A stretch of 64,000 nucleotides of DNA from Endoryza sp044226045 (GTDB taxonomy: Bacteria; Bacteroidota; Bacteroidia; Chitinophagales; Chitinophagaceae). This document shows positions 43,748-52,656 of this stretch, one piece after another. Below the pieces are notes generated by a model, which saw only the letters and a list, made by a program, of their open reading frames with translations, searched no databases and was not told the origin of the DNA. A program made the position numbers and the translations under genes. The first letter of the stretch is position 1. Every line of letters starts with the position of its first letter. The stretch lies in contig JBGAHR010000006.1 of the NCBI GenBank assembly GCA_044226045.1, positions 1-64,000 of the forward strand, given 5' to 3'.

Positions 43748-43920
43748 GGCGTCCATCGTTTATCGTTTAACGTTTATCGTTGGTTGTTGGTTTGCAGTTT
43801 GCGGTTTGCTGTTTGACGCTTGCAATTGTTGTGTATGGTTTGATTCCTAGAATAAGGAGCGGGAAATTAAAATGAAATACAACGTTAAACCATAAACGTT
43901 AAACGATAAACGATAAACGG
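43748..43920. repeat. CGTTTAT/GTTTGCG heptamer array, convergent inverted repeat
   Basis: Left arm CGTTTATCGTTTAACG and GGTTTGCAGTTTGCGG (43757-43825), unique centre of about 55 bp, right arm ACGTTAAACCATAAACG and AACGATAAACGATAAACGG (43880-43920), reaching the stop codon of the minus-strand gene. No hairpin with T-run is seen for either gene. Confidence 0.88.
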
Positions 43921-44829
43921 CTACTCCTCCAAAGACACCTTCTTCAACCCGACTTTCAATTTATGCCCCACTCCAACTTTAAGGGCGTAGTTCCGGTCTG
44001 AATGGCTCACCGGGAAATCGAAGCAGACAGGATACTCGTAGTCCTTGACAAAATCGGAAATGATCTCATAGGCTTCTTTTCCAAATGGTCTCTCTGTGTC
44101 TTTGGACTCCGTGAATCCCCCCACCACGAGTCCGGCGAGGCGATCGAGCTTACCGCTTCTCTTGAGTTCCAGCATCATTCGATCTATATTATACAGGTAT
44201 TCGCCGATATCTTCAATGAACAGGATTCGTCCCTTGGTTTTGATATCCGATGCGGTTCCATTGAGGTGAGCGAGCAGGGAAAGATTACCGCCAACGAGTT
44301 CCCCAACAGCTGATCCCTTTCGATTGAACGGATGCGGCTCGATGGAATATTTTGATTTTCGCCCTTCCAGCGCATGCTTCAACGACAGCACAAATTCATT
44401 CCTGAATCCTTCCTCATTGAAAGCGCTGGCCATCGGTGCATGCATCGATGCAATCTTGTAATTGGAATAAATATGTGAATGAAGTACCGTGATATCGCTA
44501 TACCCGATAATCCATTTAGGTTTCTTTTTGAATTTTTTAAAGTTGATTCGGTCAATAATCCGCGAAGTGCCATAACCACCCCTGGCACAAAGTATAGCCT
44601 TCACTTCATCGTCGTAAAGGAATCGTTGAAATTCGGCGAGTCGTTCATCATCGGTGCCGGAAAAATAATTGGTCGAATCACTACCCAGCAGTTTACCCAC
44701 TTTCACCTTATACCCCCAATGCTGAAGTGTGGCAATGCAGGTCGCTGCTTTTTCATAACTCATATAGCCGGCAGGGCAGGTTAATCCGATGGTATCACCC
44801 GGTTGCAGATAAGGAGGAACTATTACCAT
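43921..44829 (-). CDS. S66 LD-carboxypeptidase-like protein, cytoplasmic copy
   Basis: 302 residues of the LdcA family, which removes the terminal D-Ala from recycled muropeptides in the cytoplasm. Family blocks: VPPYLQPGDTIGLTCPAGYM, KAILCARGGYGTSRIIDRI, WIIGYSDITVLHSH, ILFIEDIGEYLYNIDRMM (catalytic Glu) and CFDFPVSHSDRNYALKVG (catalytic His). At the position of the usual nucleophilic Ser (GGYGS) this copy has Thr88, with Ser89 next to it. No signal peptide. The ATG at 44829 is used. A paralogue lies 50 bp upstream. Confidence 0.85.
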   Translation of the reverse strand: MVIVPPYLQPGDTIGLTCPAGYMSYEKAATCIATLQHWGYKVKVGKLLGSDSTNYFSGTDDERLAEFQRFLYDDEVKAILCARGGYGTSRIIDRINFKKFKKKPKWIIGYSDITVLHSHIYSNYKIASMHAPMASAFNEEGFRNEFVLSLKHALEGRKSKYSIEPHPFNRKGSAVGELVGGNLSLLAHLNGTASDIKTKGRILFIEDIGEYLYNIDRMMLELKRSGKLDRLAGLVVGGFTESKDTERPFGKEAYEIISDFVKDYEYPVCFDFPVSHSDRNYALKVGVGHKLKVGLKKVSLEE

Positions 44830-44879
44830 GAGCAAATTATTTTAAGGTTCCTTTTTGCAAGGAACCGGTTTATCAATGA

Positions 44880-45896
44880 TTAAATTTCTGATAAAACTAC
44901 CTGATCGCTGCTGACTGTAAGCTGATGCATGACGTTACACTTGAGGGCGAAATTGTTCTTCTGGTGGCCAACCGGAAAATCAAAACAAACCGGGTATTTA
45001 AATTCCAGCACTTTTTCCATCACAATATCGCAAAGGCTTCTTCCAAACTCTTCTCCGGGATCATCGGGCTTCACTTTGAATCCACCAATGATCAAACCGG
45101 CCAGGTTGGATAATTTGTGTGTTCTTTTCAGGTTCCAGAACATGCGGTCGATACTGTAGAGGTATTCACCGGTATCTTCCACAAAAAGTATTTTCCCATC
45201 CGTCTTAATATCGGAATGACTGCCGGCGAGTGATTCTATTGTTTTGAGATTTCCACCAATCAGCCTGCCTGTTACTTTTCCTTTCCGGTTGTTTTCATTG
45301 ACCGGAACTTCATACTTCATTTTCTTTCCCATCAGGGCATCGCGGATGGACAGAATGGTTTCAATCTGTACCGGTTCCGCTTTCGACCAGTCGTCCGGAA
45401 AGCTGTTACACATTTTGGAGTGTATCGAGGCCAGCCCCACCACCCTGCTCAGGTGAGCATGAATAACCGTTATATCGCTAAAGCCAATGATCCATTTAGG
45501 AGCAGACTTCAGTTTATTCCAACGAATCTGATCAATTAGCCGGACACTTCCATAGCCTCCTCTGGCGCAAAGAATAGCCTTTACCTCCGGATCATTGATC
45601 AGATCCTGCAAGTCTTCCGCGCGTTCTTCGTCTGTTCCGCCAAAGGTGAAGTTTCTCTTTCCGATGGTGCTGCCCACTTTCACTGTCAAACCCCAGGATT
45701 CGATTTGCCGGATGGCCGGCTGGATGGATTCGAGGGTAATATAACCCGCCGGAGCGGTGATTCCGACGATATCTCCGGGCTTCAGATAGGGCGGAATGAT
45801 GCCACTTCCCTCATCCGGGTCGGGTACTGTTCTAAATCCCATCAAGGCAGCGGCCATGGCGCCCGTGCTGTTGCCTATGAAATCTTTCCGGTTCAT
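44880..45896 (-). CDS. S66 LD-carboxypeptidase-like protein with Tat-like leader
   Basis: 338 residues, paralogue of the next gene downstream, with the canonical nucleophile block ARGGYGSVRLIDQI (Ser117), ILFVEDTGEYLYSIDRMF and CFDFPVGHQKNNFALK. Unlike its partner it has an N-terminal leader NRKDFIGNSTGAMAAALMGF, reminiscent of a Tat signal (arginine-lysine pair, then a hydrophobic stretch), so this copy probably acts outside the cytoplasm. The two genes are co-directional, 50 bp apart, with a short GGTTCCTT/AAGGAACC stem near 44843-44863 between them. Confidence 0.82.
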   Translation of the reverse strand: MNRKDFIGNSTGAMAAALMGFRTVPDPDEGSGIIPPYLKPGDIVGITAPAGYITLESIQPAIRQIESWGLTVKVGSTIGKRNFTFGGTDEERAEDLQDLINDPEVKAILCARGGYGSVRLIDQIRWNKLKSAPKWIIGFSDITVIHAHLSRVVGLASIHSKMCNSFPDDWSKAEPVQIETILSIRDALMGKKMKYEVPVNENNRKGKVTGRLIGGNLKTIESLAGSHSDIKTDGKILFVEDTGEYLYSIDRMFWNLKRTHKLSNLAGLIIGGFKVKPDDPGEEFGRSLCDIVMEKVLEFKYPVCFDFPVGHQKNNFALKCNVMHQLTVSSDQVVLSEI

Positions 45897-45990
45897 GAAT
45901 CTAAATTAAAAGAAATCCACCTGTTATCATTTTAAAAAAATGCAAAGGCTACCCAACCTTTTCATCTCAAACAACAGTTATAGTTGATAC

Positions 45991-46554
45991 ATGACCACTG
46001 CAACCATTCATCCATCGCCCGAACCTGTTGAGCAACTGATCGAGGGTTGCCGGCGAAACGACCTTACCAGCCAGGAGAAACTGTATCGGCATTGCTACCC
46101 CGCTTTGATCAATACCTGTCTCCGGTACGCCGGAGATATGGATGGAGCCGGAATCATTTTCAATAATGCAATGTTGCGCGTGTTTCGCTACCTGTCGAAG
46201 TACCGGCATGAGAACAAATGGCTTCCCTGGATCCGGACCATTGTCATCAACTGTTGCCTCGACTATGTAAAACAACGGCATCGCTTTTCTGAAACCACCC
46301 TCGACAAGGTTTCGGAAGAACAGTGGCAGATTTCTGCGGAACAGGTAGACCGTCTCTCTGCCCGTGATGTTCAAAGGCTGATCAGGCAACTGCCGCCAGC
46401 CACTGCCACCGTGTTCAATCTTTTCATTTATGAGGGCTTCTCCCATCGGGAAATTGGTGAAGCGCTCCGGATTTCGGAAGGGACTTCCAAATGGCATATG
46501 AATGAAGCCAGGCGTCTTCTTAAATCCTCTATTCACAGCATCCTAAACGACTGA
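45991..46554 (+). CDS. ECF sigma factor, partner of the following membrane protein
   Basis: 187 residues. Region 2: EKLYRHCYPALINTCLRYAG, then NKWLPWIRTIVINCCLDYVKQR. Region 4: RLIRQLPPATATVFNLFIYEGFSHREI, then EGTSKWHMNEARRLLKSSI. The downstream gene begins 3 bp after the stop and encodes a single-pass membrane protein, the normal sigma/anti-sigma arrangement. The target promoters are not evident. Confidence 0.88.
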   Translation: MTTATIHPSPEPVEQLIEGCRRNDLTSQEKLYRHCYPALINTCLRYAGDMDGAGIIFNNAMLRVFRYLSKYRHENKWLPWIRTIVINCCLDYVKQRHRFSETTLDKVSEEQWQISAEQVDRLSARDVQRLIRQLPPATATVFNLFIYEGFSHREIGEALRISEGTSKWHMNEARRLLKSSIHSILND

Positions 46555-46557
46555 CAC

Positions 46558-47673
46558 ATGCAAGATCAACACCATCCTATCGATCAGAAATTTAAAGACA
46601 TTGAAAAAAGCGCCTCACCGGATCTGTCGAATATAGATACGCACTGGCAGGCACTGCAAAAGGATTTGGTCCCTTCGAACACCAACCCCGGCAGACCCAA
46701 AAAATTCAGATGGATTTATGGACCGATCCTGCTGGCACTGCTGGTGCCATTCATTATCATCTTTTCCAAAAAATCGCCTGAACGAAACGACTCTTTCAGA
46801 GAAGAAATGATTTCGGAAAAACCGACGCAGGAAGATACCATCCCTGTCAGGCCATCACAAACAAAAAAGATCGGGCCGACCTCCGGTACCAATAAACTTG
46901 ATACTGTATCACCTCCGTTCGTTCTCGTCAATTCAACAACCAAAGAAGCAAAACGGGATACTATTTATCTTTCGAGCAAACCACCGCGGCCGCCAAAGGA
47001 CACACTAAAAATTTTCACCAAACCGGTACCCATCAAAACGAAAAAGGTCATTCAAATCAAGGCGAGAACCTCCGGGGGTAAAGACACGGTGCTGGATGCC
47101 ATCATCGTTGAAGAAAAGAAAGAAACAACCAGGTCGAAGGCAGTTAAAGCAATCGAATCATTCTATCAGGAGTTGCAGAAGCCCGCACAATCTTTTGTCA
47201 TCAAGCCAACGATAGACAACCTGGTTACCAGACAGGAAGGCACCCGGCTGGTTATTTCCGCAGGGTCGTTTGCCACGACTCACCCTGAAACGCTTTCTCT
47301 GATGGAATGCTATTCTTACCCGGATATTATTTGCAACCAGATTGTCACCATAGCCGGCCATCAGCCACTGAATACAGGGGGTATGATTCATCTTGAAGCC
47401 ATCGCTGCCACTAAACCCATACTGCTGATGCAGGGAAAATTCATCAAATGGCAATTTCCAAACAAAACAGCCTCCCCTTCCGGTATGAAACTGTTTTATG
47501 GAAATATTGTTCCCGTTTCATCTTCCACAGCGCGGACAACAAACGACATTTTCATTACAGCGGGTCAGTCCTCCAACTACCACCCAATTAACTGGCAACC
47601 GGTCAGCCCGTTGATTGACTCAGTATCGTTGAATCCTGCAAAACCTGCTGTCAACCCTAAAAGACACCTGTAA
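46558..47673 (+). CDS. Single-pass membrane protein, putative anti-sigma factor
   Basis: 371 residues. The N-terminal 50 residues are cytoplasmic and acidic/helical (QKFKDIEKSASPDLSNIDTHWQALQK), a transmembrane helix lies at about 51-70 (WIYGPILLALLVPFIIIFS), and the rest is outside. A Pro/Lys/Thr-rich linker (residues 80-180) leads to a C-terminal beta domain with IDNLVTRQEGTRLVISAGSF and GMIHLEAIAATKPILLMQGKF. It lacks a zinc anti-sigma motif. Gene order and topology support an anti-sigma role. The C-terminal domain is unrecognised. Confidence 0.65.
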   Translation: MQDQHHPIDQKFKDIEKSASPDLSNIDTHWQALQKDLVPSNTNPGRPKKFRWIYGPILLALLVPFIIIFSKKSPERNDSFREEMISEKPTQEDTIPVRPSQTKKIGPTSGTNKLDTVSPPFVLVNSTTKEAKRDTIYLSSKPPRPPKDTLKIFTKPVPIKTKKVIQIKARTSGGKDTVLDAIIVEEKKETTRSKAVKAIESFYQELQKPAQSFVIKPTIDNLVTRQEGTRLVISAGSFATTHPETLSLMECYSYPDIICNQIVTIAGHQPLNTGGMIHLEAIAATKPILLMQGKFIKWQFPNKTASPSGMKLFYGNIVPVSSSTARTTNDIFITAGQSSNYHPINWQPVSPLIDSVSLNPAKPAVNPKRHL

Positions 47674-47857
47674 TAGTGCCAAAGCAGTATCGCTTACCGA
47701 CTTCAAACCCGTTAAGCCCATGGAATTCAGGTCGGAAATGCTGAAACCGGATAGATAGCCGTGAAAACAAGGTTCATGTGTGACTGAAACAGGCAGAGCT
47801 CTCCAAGGGACTTTGTCTGTTTTCCTTTCAGGCTCATACTACTAACGCCACAATTTG

Positions 47858-47865
47858 TACCTTTG
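47858..47865 (+). promoter_or_regulatory. -7 element TACCTTTG of metG
   Basis: Exact TAnnTTTG, 20 bases before the ATG, so the leader is about 14 nt. No -33 TTTG at the expected distance. Confidence 0.5.
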
Positions 47866-47885
47866 CCACTCATTTTTAGAGTAGT

Positions 47886-50003
47886 ATGACGCAACCGAAG
47901 AGATACCTAGTTACATCAGCCCTTCCTTATGCCAACGGTTTAAAGCATGTCGGTCACCTGGCCGGCGCCTATATTCCGGCGGATATTTACGTACGTTACC
48001 TGCGTGCACAAAAAAGAGACGTTGTTTTTGTGTGCGGATCCGATGAGCATGGCACTGCCATTCCTATACAGGCCATGAAAGAAGGAACCACGCCGCAGGC
48101 TATTATCGACAAGTATCATGAAGCCATGAAAGAAGATTTTGCAGATATGCAGATCTCTTTCGATATCTATCATCGTACCAGCGCGCCGATTCATCACGAA
48201 ACTTCCCAAGAGTTCTTTACCTACCTCCATGAAAGAAATGAACTGGAAACAAAGGAAAGTGAACAGTATTATGATGAAGCCGCCAAAACATTCCTGGCCG
48301 ATCGATTTATAAGAGGTACCTGCCCTAACTGCGGAAGCGACCGGGCTTATGGCGACCAGTGCGAAAACTGCGGGCGTACCCTCAGCCCGGATGAACTGAT
48401 CAATCCGGTAAGCACCCTGAGCGGTCAACCACCTGTCAAGAAGAAAACACTTCACTGGTACCTGCCGCTTGGTAAGCATGAGCAGTTCCTGAGAGACTGG
48501 ATACTGGCAGAACATAAAGACGACTGGAGATCAACTGTTGTAGGTCAGTGCAAGAGCTGGATCGAAGGAGGTCTGCAGTCCAGAGCGGTTACCCGCGATC
48601 TTGATTGGGGAATAAAAGTTCCACTCAAAGAAGCAGAAGGAAAAGTATTGTATGTCTGGTTCGATGCCCCCATCGGTTATATCAGCGCTACCCGTCAATG
48701 GGCGCTCGATCATAACAAAGACTGGAGGCCTTACTGGTACGATCAGGATACACAGCTGGTGCACTTTATCGGGAAAGACAATATAGTATTTCATTGCATC
48801 ATCTTCCCGATCATGCTGAAGCTGCATGGAAATATTCTTCCCAGGAATGTTCCTGCCAACGAGTTTCTCAACCTCGAAGGAGATAAAATGAGTACCAGCC
48901 GAAACTGGAAACTCGAAATGAGAGACTATATCACCGATTTTGTGAAGAAAGAAAATGGTGGAGAACAATGTGTGGATATGCTACGGTATTACCTGACGCA
49001 GATCGCACCTGAAACCAAAGACAGTGAGTTCACCTGGAAAGGATTCCAGGATGCTGTCAACAGTGAGCTGGTCGCCATATTTGGTAATTTTGTCAATAGA
49101 ACATTTGTTCTGATGCACAAATTGTGCAATGGCAAAGTACCACCGTTTCACAATGATCTGATAGATGATCTCGACAAGCAGCTGATTGCGGATATCGCAA
49201 ACACCAAAAACAAGGTTGAGTCCTTACTGGAAGAATACAAGTTCAGGGAAGCGTTGTTTGAAGTGATAGACCTTGCCCGTAAAGGCAACCAATACATGCA
49301 GAAGAAAGAGCCGTGGATTTTAGCCAAAAAACTGGACCAGGACCCTTCCCTGCAGAAACAAATAGACAACAGCCTTCATGTCTGTCTGCAGCTGACGGCT
49401 AACCTTGCCATTCTGATTCATCCTTTCCTGCCCGCCACTGCAAGAAAGATGCTGTATATGATGAAAGTGGTAGACAAGATGCTTGACTGGGAAAACGCCG
49501 GAAAAATGAAACTCCTCAGCGTGGGTTACAGTCTGCGTGAACCGCAATTGCTGTTCAGAAAAATCGAAGATGAAGAGATCGCTTATCAAATCAATAAATT
49601 AAAAGCCGGATTGGTGAAAACAGAAACAACTCCACAGGAAACTCAAAAAGAAACAACCACGGAAAACCCGGTAAAAGCAGCCATTCAGTTTGATGATTTC
49701 GCGAAAATCGATCTGAAAGTTGGTACGATACTGAGCGCTTCCAAAGTGGAGAAAGCCGATAAGCTGTTGAAGCTGGAAGTGGATCTTGGATTTGAGAAGA
49801 GAACGATTGTTTCAGGAATCGCGCTTCATTTCCAGCCCGAAGCGATCGTCGGAAAACAGGTGGTGGTGGTGGCCAATCTCGCGCCCCGCAAAATGCGCGG
49901 AATTGAAAGCAATGGCATGATCCTGATGGCTGAAGACAACCAGGGTAAGCTTCATTTTGTTAGTCCCGACACCCTCATCAACAGTGGTGCCGGCGTTAGT
50001 TGA
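47886..50003 (+). CDS. metG: Methionyl-tRNA synthetase
   Basis: Charges tRNA-Met. 705 residues: class I Rossmann core with HIGH-type motif LKHVGHLAGAY, a zinc-binding insert with two CxxC pairs (CPNCGSDRAYGDQCENCG), KMSKS-type motif GDKMSTSRNW, an anticodon-binding helical domain, and a C-terminal tRNA-binding domain joined by a Thr/Glu-rich linker (ETTPQETQKETTTENPVKAA, then FAKIDLKVGTILSASKVEKA). This long form with the C-terminal domain is normal for Bacteroidota. A strong bidirectional terminator follows. Confidence 0.97.
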   Translation: MTQPKRYLVTSALPYANGLKHVGHLAGAYIPADIYVRYLRAQKRDVVFVCGSDEHGTAIPIQAMKEGTTPQAIIDKYHEAMKEDFADMQISFDIYHRTSAPIHHETSQEFFTYLHERNELETKESEQYYDEAAKTFLADRFIRGTCPNCGSDRAYGDQCENCGRTLSPDELINPVSTLSGQPPVKKKTLHWYLPLGKHEQFLRDWILAEHKDDWRSTVVGQCKSWIEGGLQSRAVTRDLDWGIKVPLKEAEGKVLYVWFDAPIGYISATRQWALDHNKDWRPYWYDQDTQLVHFIGKDNIVFHCIIFPIMLKLHGNILPRNVPANEFLNLEGDKMSTSRNWKLEMRDYITDFVKKENGGEQCVDMLRYYLTQIAPETKDSEFTWKGFQDAVNSELVAIFGNFVNRTFVLMHKLCNGKVPPFHNDLIDDLDKQLIADIANTKNKVESLLEEYKFREALFEVIDLARKGNQYMQKKEPWILAKKLDQDPSLQKQIDNSLHVCLQLTANLAILIHPFLPATARKMLYMMKVVDKMLDWENAGKMKLLSVGYSLREPQLLFRKIEDEEIAYQINKLKAGLVKTETTPQETQKETTTENPVKAAIQFDDFAKIDLKVGTILSASKVEKADKLLKLEVDLGFEKRTIVSGIALHFQPEAIVGKQVVVVANLAPRKMRGIESNGMILMAEDNQGKLHFVSPDTLINSGAGVS

Positions 50004-50034
50004 GCCGGTATCAAAACGCATTAAAATAGAAAAG

Positions 50035-50090
50035 GGCTGTATCCAAAACGGTTCTGTAAAAAGAAACCACCGTTTTGGATACAGCCACTT
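50035..50090. terminator. Bidirectional terminator with 18-bp perfect stem
   Basis: GGCTGTATCCAAAACGGT (50035-50052) pairs perfectly with ACCGTTTTGGATACAGCC (50069-50086). A-rich sequence precedes it and CTTTTATT follows. It separates the converging metG and histidine kinase genes. Confidence 0.9.
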
Positions 50091-50109
50091 TTATTGAATT
50101 GGCTTGCGG

Positions 50110-52245
50110 TTACACAGTTTTGATACCCAGGTATCGGCTGATCTTCGCGTGCAGGTCTTCCGGCCTGAACGGTTTTTGAACATAATCGGTAAACCCTTTG
50201 TTGATCAGGTGGGCCTGCATGTTTTCGAATAGTGCCGCCGTGAAGGCAATGGCAGGAATGTGGGTGTTGCGTGCACGGATGAGATCCAGCAATTCGAAAC
50301 CATCCATTTCCGGCATCTCCAGATCGAGCAGCAGGAGATCATAGTCTTCATCATTGAACTTCTCCCAGGCATCTTTCCCGTTCACTGCCTCCGTTAAAAC
50401 AATGCCCCATTTCTCCAATACAGATTTCGCGATCATCATATTGATCGGATTGTCTTCCGCCAGCAGGATCCGCACGCCTTTCAGACTGGGCAATACCTTG
50501 ACAGTATCTTCATTTAAAAACTTCTTGGGTTGATTTTGTATACCCAGCTGGATTGTAAAAAAGAAAGTACTTCCTTTTCCGGGAATGCTGTCCACTTCCA
50601 GTTTACCACCATATAATTCCACGATCTTGGAACTGATCGTGAGACCCAGACCGGTTCCGCCAAACTTACGGGTTGTGGCAGATTCAACCTGTGTAAAGCT
50701 GTCGAATATATGCCGCTGTTTTTCGTCCGGAATACCAATGCCGGAGTCCTGCACAAAGAATCGTACCGTGCAGGCACTGCTGTTCTGTGCTACCTGCATA
50801 ACGGAGATGATCACCTTTCCCTGTGCGGTGAATTTGTGCGCATTAGATACCAGGTTCGTCAGTACCTGAACCAAACGGGTAGGGTCACCGAGGTAAATGC
50901 GATCGGCCAGTTGCGGATCGAAAGTAAGCTGGAGATCCACATTCTTTTCTTCGAACTGATTCTTGAACAGTTTGAAGACGTTTTCAACCAGGCTTTTCAA
51001 ATCAAAGGATGTTTCTTCCAGGTCCATTTTACCTGCTTCGATCTTACTGAAATCAAGCACCTGGTTAATCAGGTTCAACATATGTTCGGATGAGTATTTC
51101 AACACATCGAAATATGCTTTCTGCTCGGGCAGGCAATTGTTCTGCATCAGCAGGTTGGCAGCGCCAATGATACCATTCAACGGCGTACGCAGTTCATGGC
51201 TCATATTTGACACAAAGCGTGTGCGGGCGAACACAGCCTGCTCTGCTTTTTCCTTTGCCAGGATCAGTGCCGATTGGGCCTGTTTGATATCTGTAATATC
51301 GAGGATATTGATTTTTCTTAACACCTTTCCGTCATACACCAGCGGAACGATACTCACATAAGCCGCAAAAATTTTCCTTTCGTGTGTAAGACAGCTCAGC
51401 TCTCCTTTCCAGGAACTGGTCGGATTCAGTAATACTTCTTTTAATATCCTGGTGTGTTCTTCTTCCAGGTCGCTGAAATAACTGTAAATATGTTTACCCC
51501 TGATCGCCTGCTTTGAATCTGCATGAAACATCTCCCTGCTCTGATCATTGCAATCGATCACCTGGCCATTGTTTACATCCACAATGAACACTGCATCCAG
51601 CGAGGTATTGTAAACAGAATCGAGATAACGTTGATTGCTCACCAGTGATTTTTCCTTGAAGAAGTTATCCTTCATCATGTGATAGGATAACATACCCGCG
51701 ATCACGAACGACACCACGCCATTCAGAAACAGGTTCACCTGCCCGTCTTCTGCATCGATCTTCTGCAGAAAACTCTTTTGCGGACAAAAGAAGAAAGTAA
51801 ATGCCAGCATGAGGAAAGTGAGCACGTACAACATTCTCAGTTCGCCATAATCTTCTTTGGCAATAATATAGTTGGCAATGATCACAATAAGGAAGTAAAA
51901 GAAATAGGCGCCCGATGTAAGACCTTCCGCATAACAAAGGAAAAATGCCGTAAGGTTCAACAAAACTGCAAAGAGTATCCTTGCCGATTTTTCATACCCG
52001 GAATCATACAGCAACTGCAAGGCGATGCAATAGATCGTGCCACTGATGGTAATAGCGAAACTATATGGAAGTCCGGAAAAATAATTGTAAGGAGCAATGA
52101 CCAGGAAAACCAGGAACACCGTCAATTGAGATAACCGGAAGCGGTTGATCTGCCGCAACCCCTCTTTGTATTCCATAATGGAAAACCAACCTGTAATTTT
52201 CTTCCAGGTTGCTTGCCAACGACTCATCTGTAATGTGTTTTCCAT
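50110..52245 (-). CDS. Hybrid sensor histidine kinase with receiver domain
   Basis: 711 residues: six hydrophobic helices in the first 200 residues, a PAS domain (SVYNTSLDAVFIVDVNNGQVI), HisKA with the phosphorylated His in FVSNMSHELRTPLNGIIG near residue 355, an ATPase domain with N box VLTNLVSNAHKFT, G boxes SGIGIPDEKQ and GGTGLGLTISSKIVELYGG, and a C-terminal receiver with acceptor Asp in YDLLLLDLEMPEMDGFELL. There is no DNA-binding domain, so output must pass to another protein not encoded nearby. The signal is probably sensed by the membrane domain or PAS pocket. Confidence 0.93.
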   Translation of the reverse strand: MENTLQMSRWQATWKKITGWFSIMEYKEGLRQINRFRLSQLTVFLVFLVIAPYNYFSGLPYSFAITISGTIYCIALQLLYDSGYEKSARILFAVLLNLTAFFLCYAEGLTSGAYFFYFLIVIIANYIIAKEDYGELRMLYVLTFLMLAFTFFFCPQKSFLQKIDAEDGQVNLFLNGVVSFVIAGMLSYHMMKDNFFKEKSLVSNQRYLDSVYNTSLDAVFIVDVNNGQVIDCNDQSREMFHADSKQAIRGKHIYSYFSDLEEEHTRILKEVLLNPTSSWKGELSCLTHERKIFAAYVSIVPLVYDGKVLRKINILDITDIKQAQSALILAKEKAEQAVFARTRFVSNMSHELRTPLNGIIGAANLLMQNNCLPEQKAYFDVLKYSSEHMLNLINQVLDFSKIEAGKMDLEETSFDLKSLVENVFKLFKNQFEEKNVDLQLTFDPQLADRIYLGDPTRLVQVLTNLVSNAHKFTAQGKVIISVMQVAQNSSACTVRFFVQDSGIGIPDEKQRHIFDSFTQVESATTRKFGGTGLGLTISSKIVELYGGKLEVDSIPGKGSTFFFTIQLGIQNQPKKFLNEDTVKVLPSLKGVRILLAEDNPINMMIAKSVLEKWGIVLTEAVNGKDAWEKFNDEDYDLLLLDLEMPEMDGFELLDLIRARNTHIPAIAFTAALFENMQAHLINKGFTDYVQKPFRPEDLHAKISRYLGIKTV

Positions 52246-52656
52246 AGTCCTTTTTTGCTGTAACCGGATTCTTTGATCCGGGTCTTTGAAGCTGACTTGC
52301 CCTTTTGATCTAAACGTTATGACTTACCCGCTATTGCATTAATTTTTTGAATAAACCCTTAACGGTCAATGCAAAAATCGGAGTTCACCCATTAATACGT
52401 CCGTTATATGGCCATTGGCCTGTTAAACCTATAGTAATTATGTATGAAAGCTAAGTGTAATCTTTTAATTAACTAAAATTCCCATTGCCGTTGGTAATAA
52501 AAAAACATCGGCTGCCAAGCCCATAAAAACAGTAAAATGTCACAAACGACCCAACATCCGGCAAAAATTTTATACTATCTTCGATTTCAAATTAGTTGCA
52601 TAACTAACTATTTTTAGGGTGGCCATTGAGGCCCTTTGCCATATAAAATAACTATC
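52246..52656. other. Divergent non-coding gap, 0.4 kb
   Basis: Holds the presumed promoters of the histidine kinase (minus) and FadN-like gene (plus). On the plus side TATCTTCG (52576-52583) is one base off TAnnTTTG. No coding potential and none of the heptamer repeat words seen. Confidence 0.5.
52592..52607. promoter_or_regulatory. Dyad TTAGTT-GCAT-AACTAA, candidate operator of the FadN-like gene
   Basis: A perfect 6-4-6 inverted repeat starting 9 bases after the -7 element, overlapping the expected start of transcription, a typical repressor position. MarR- or TetR-type regulators often control fatty-acid degradation genes, but no such gene is in the window. Confidence 0.4.
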
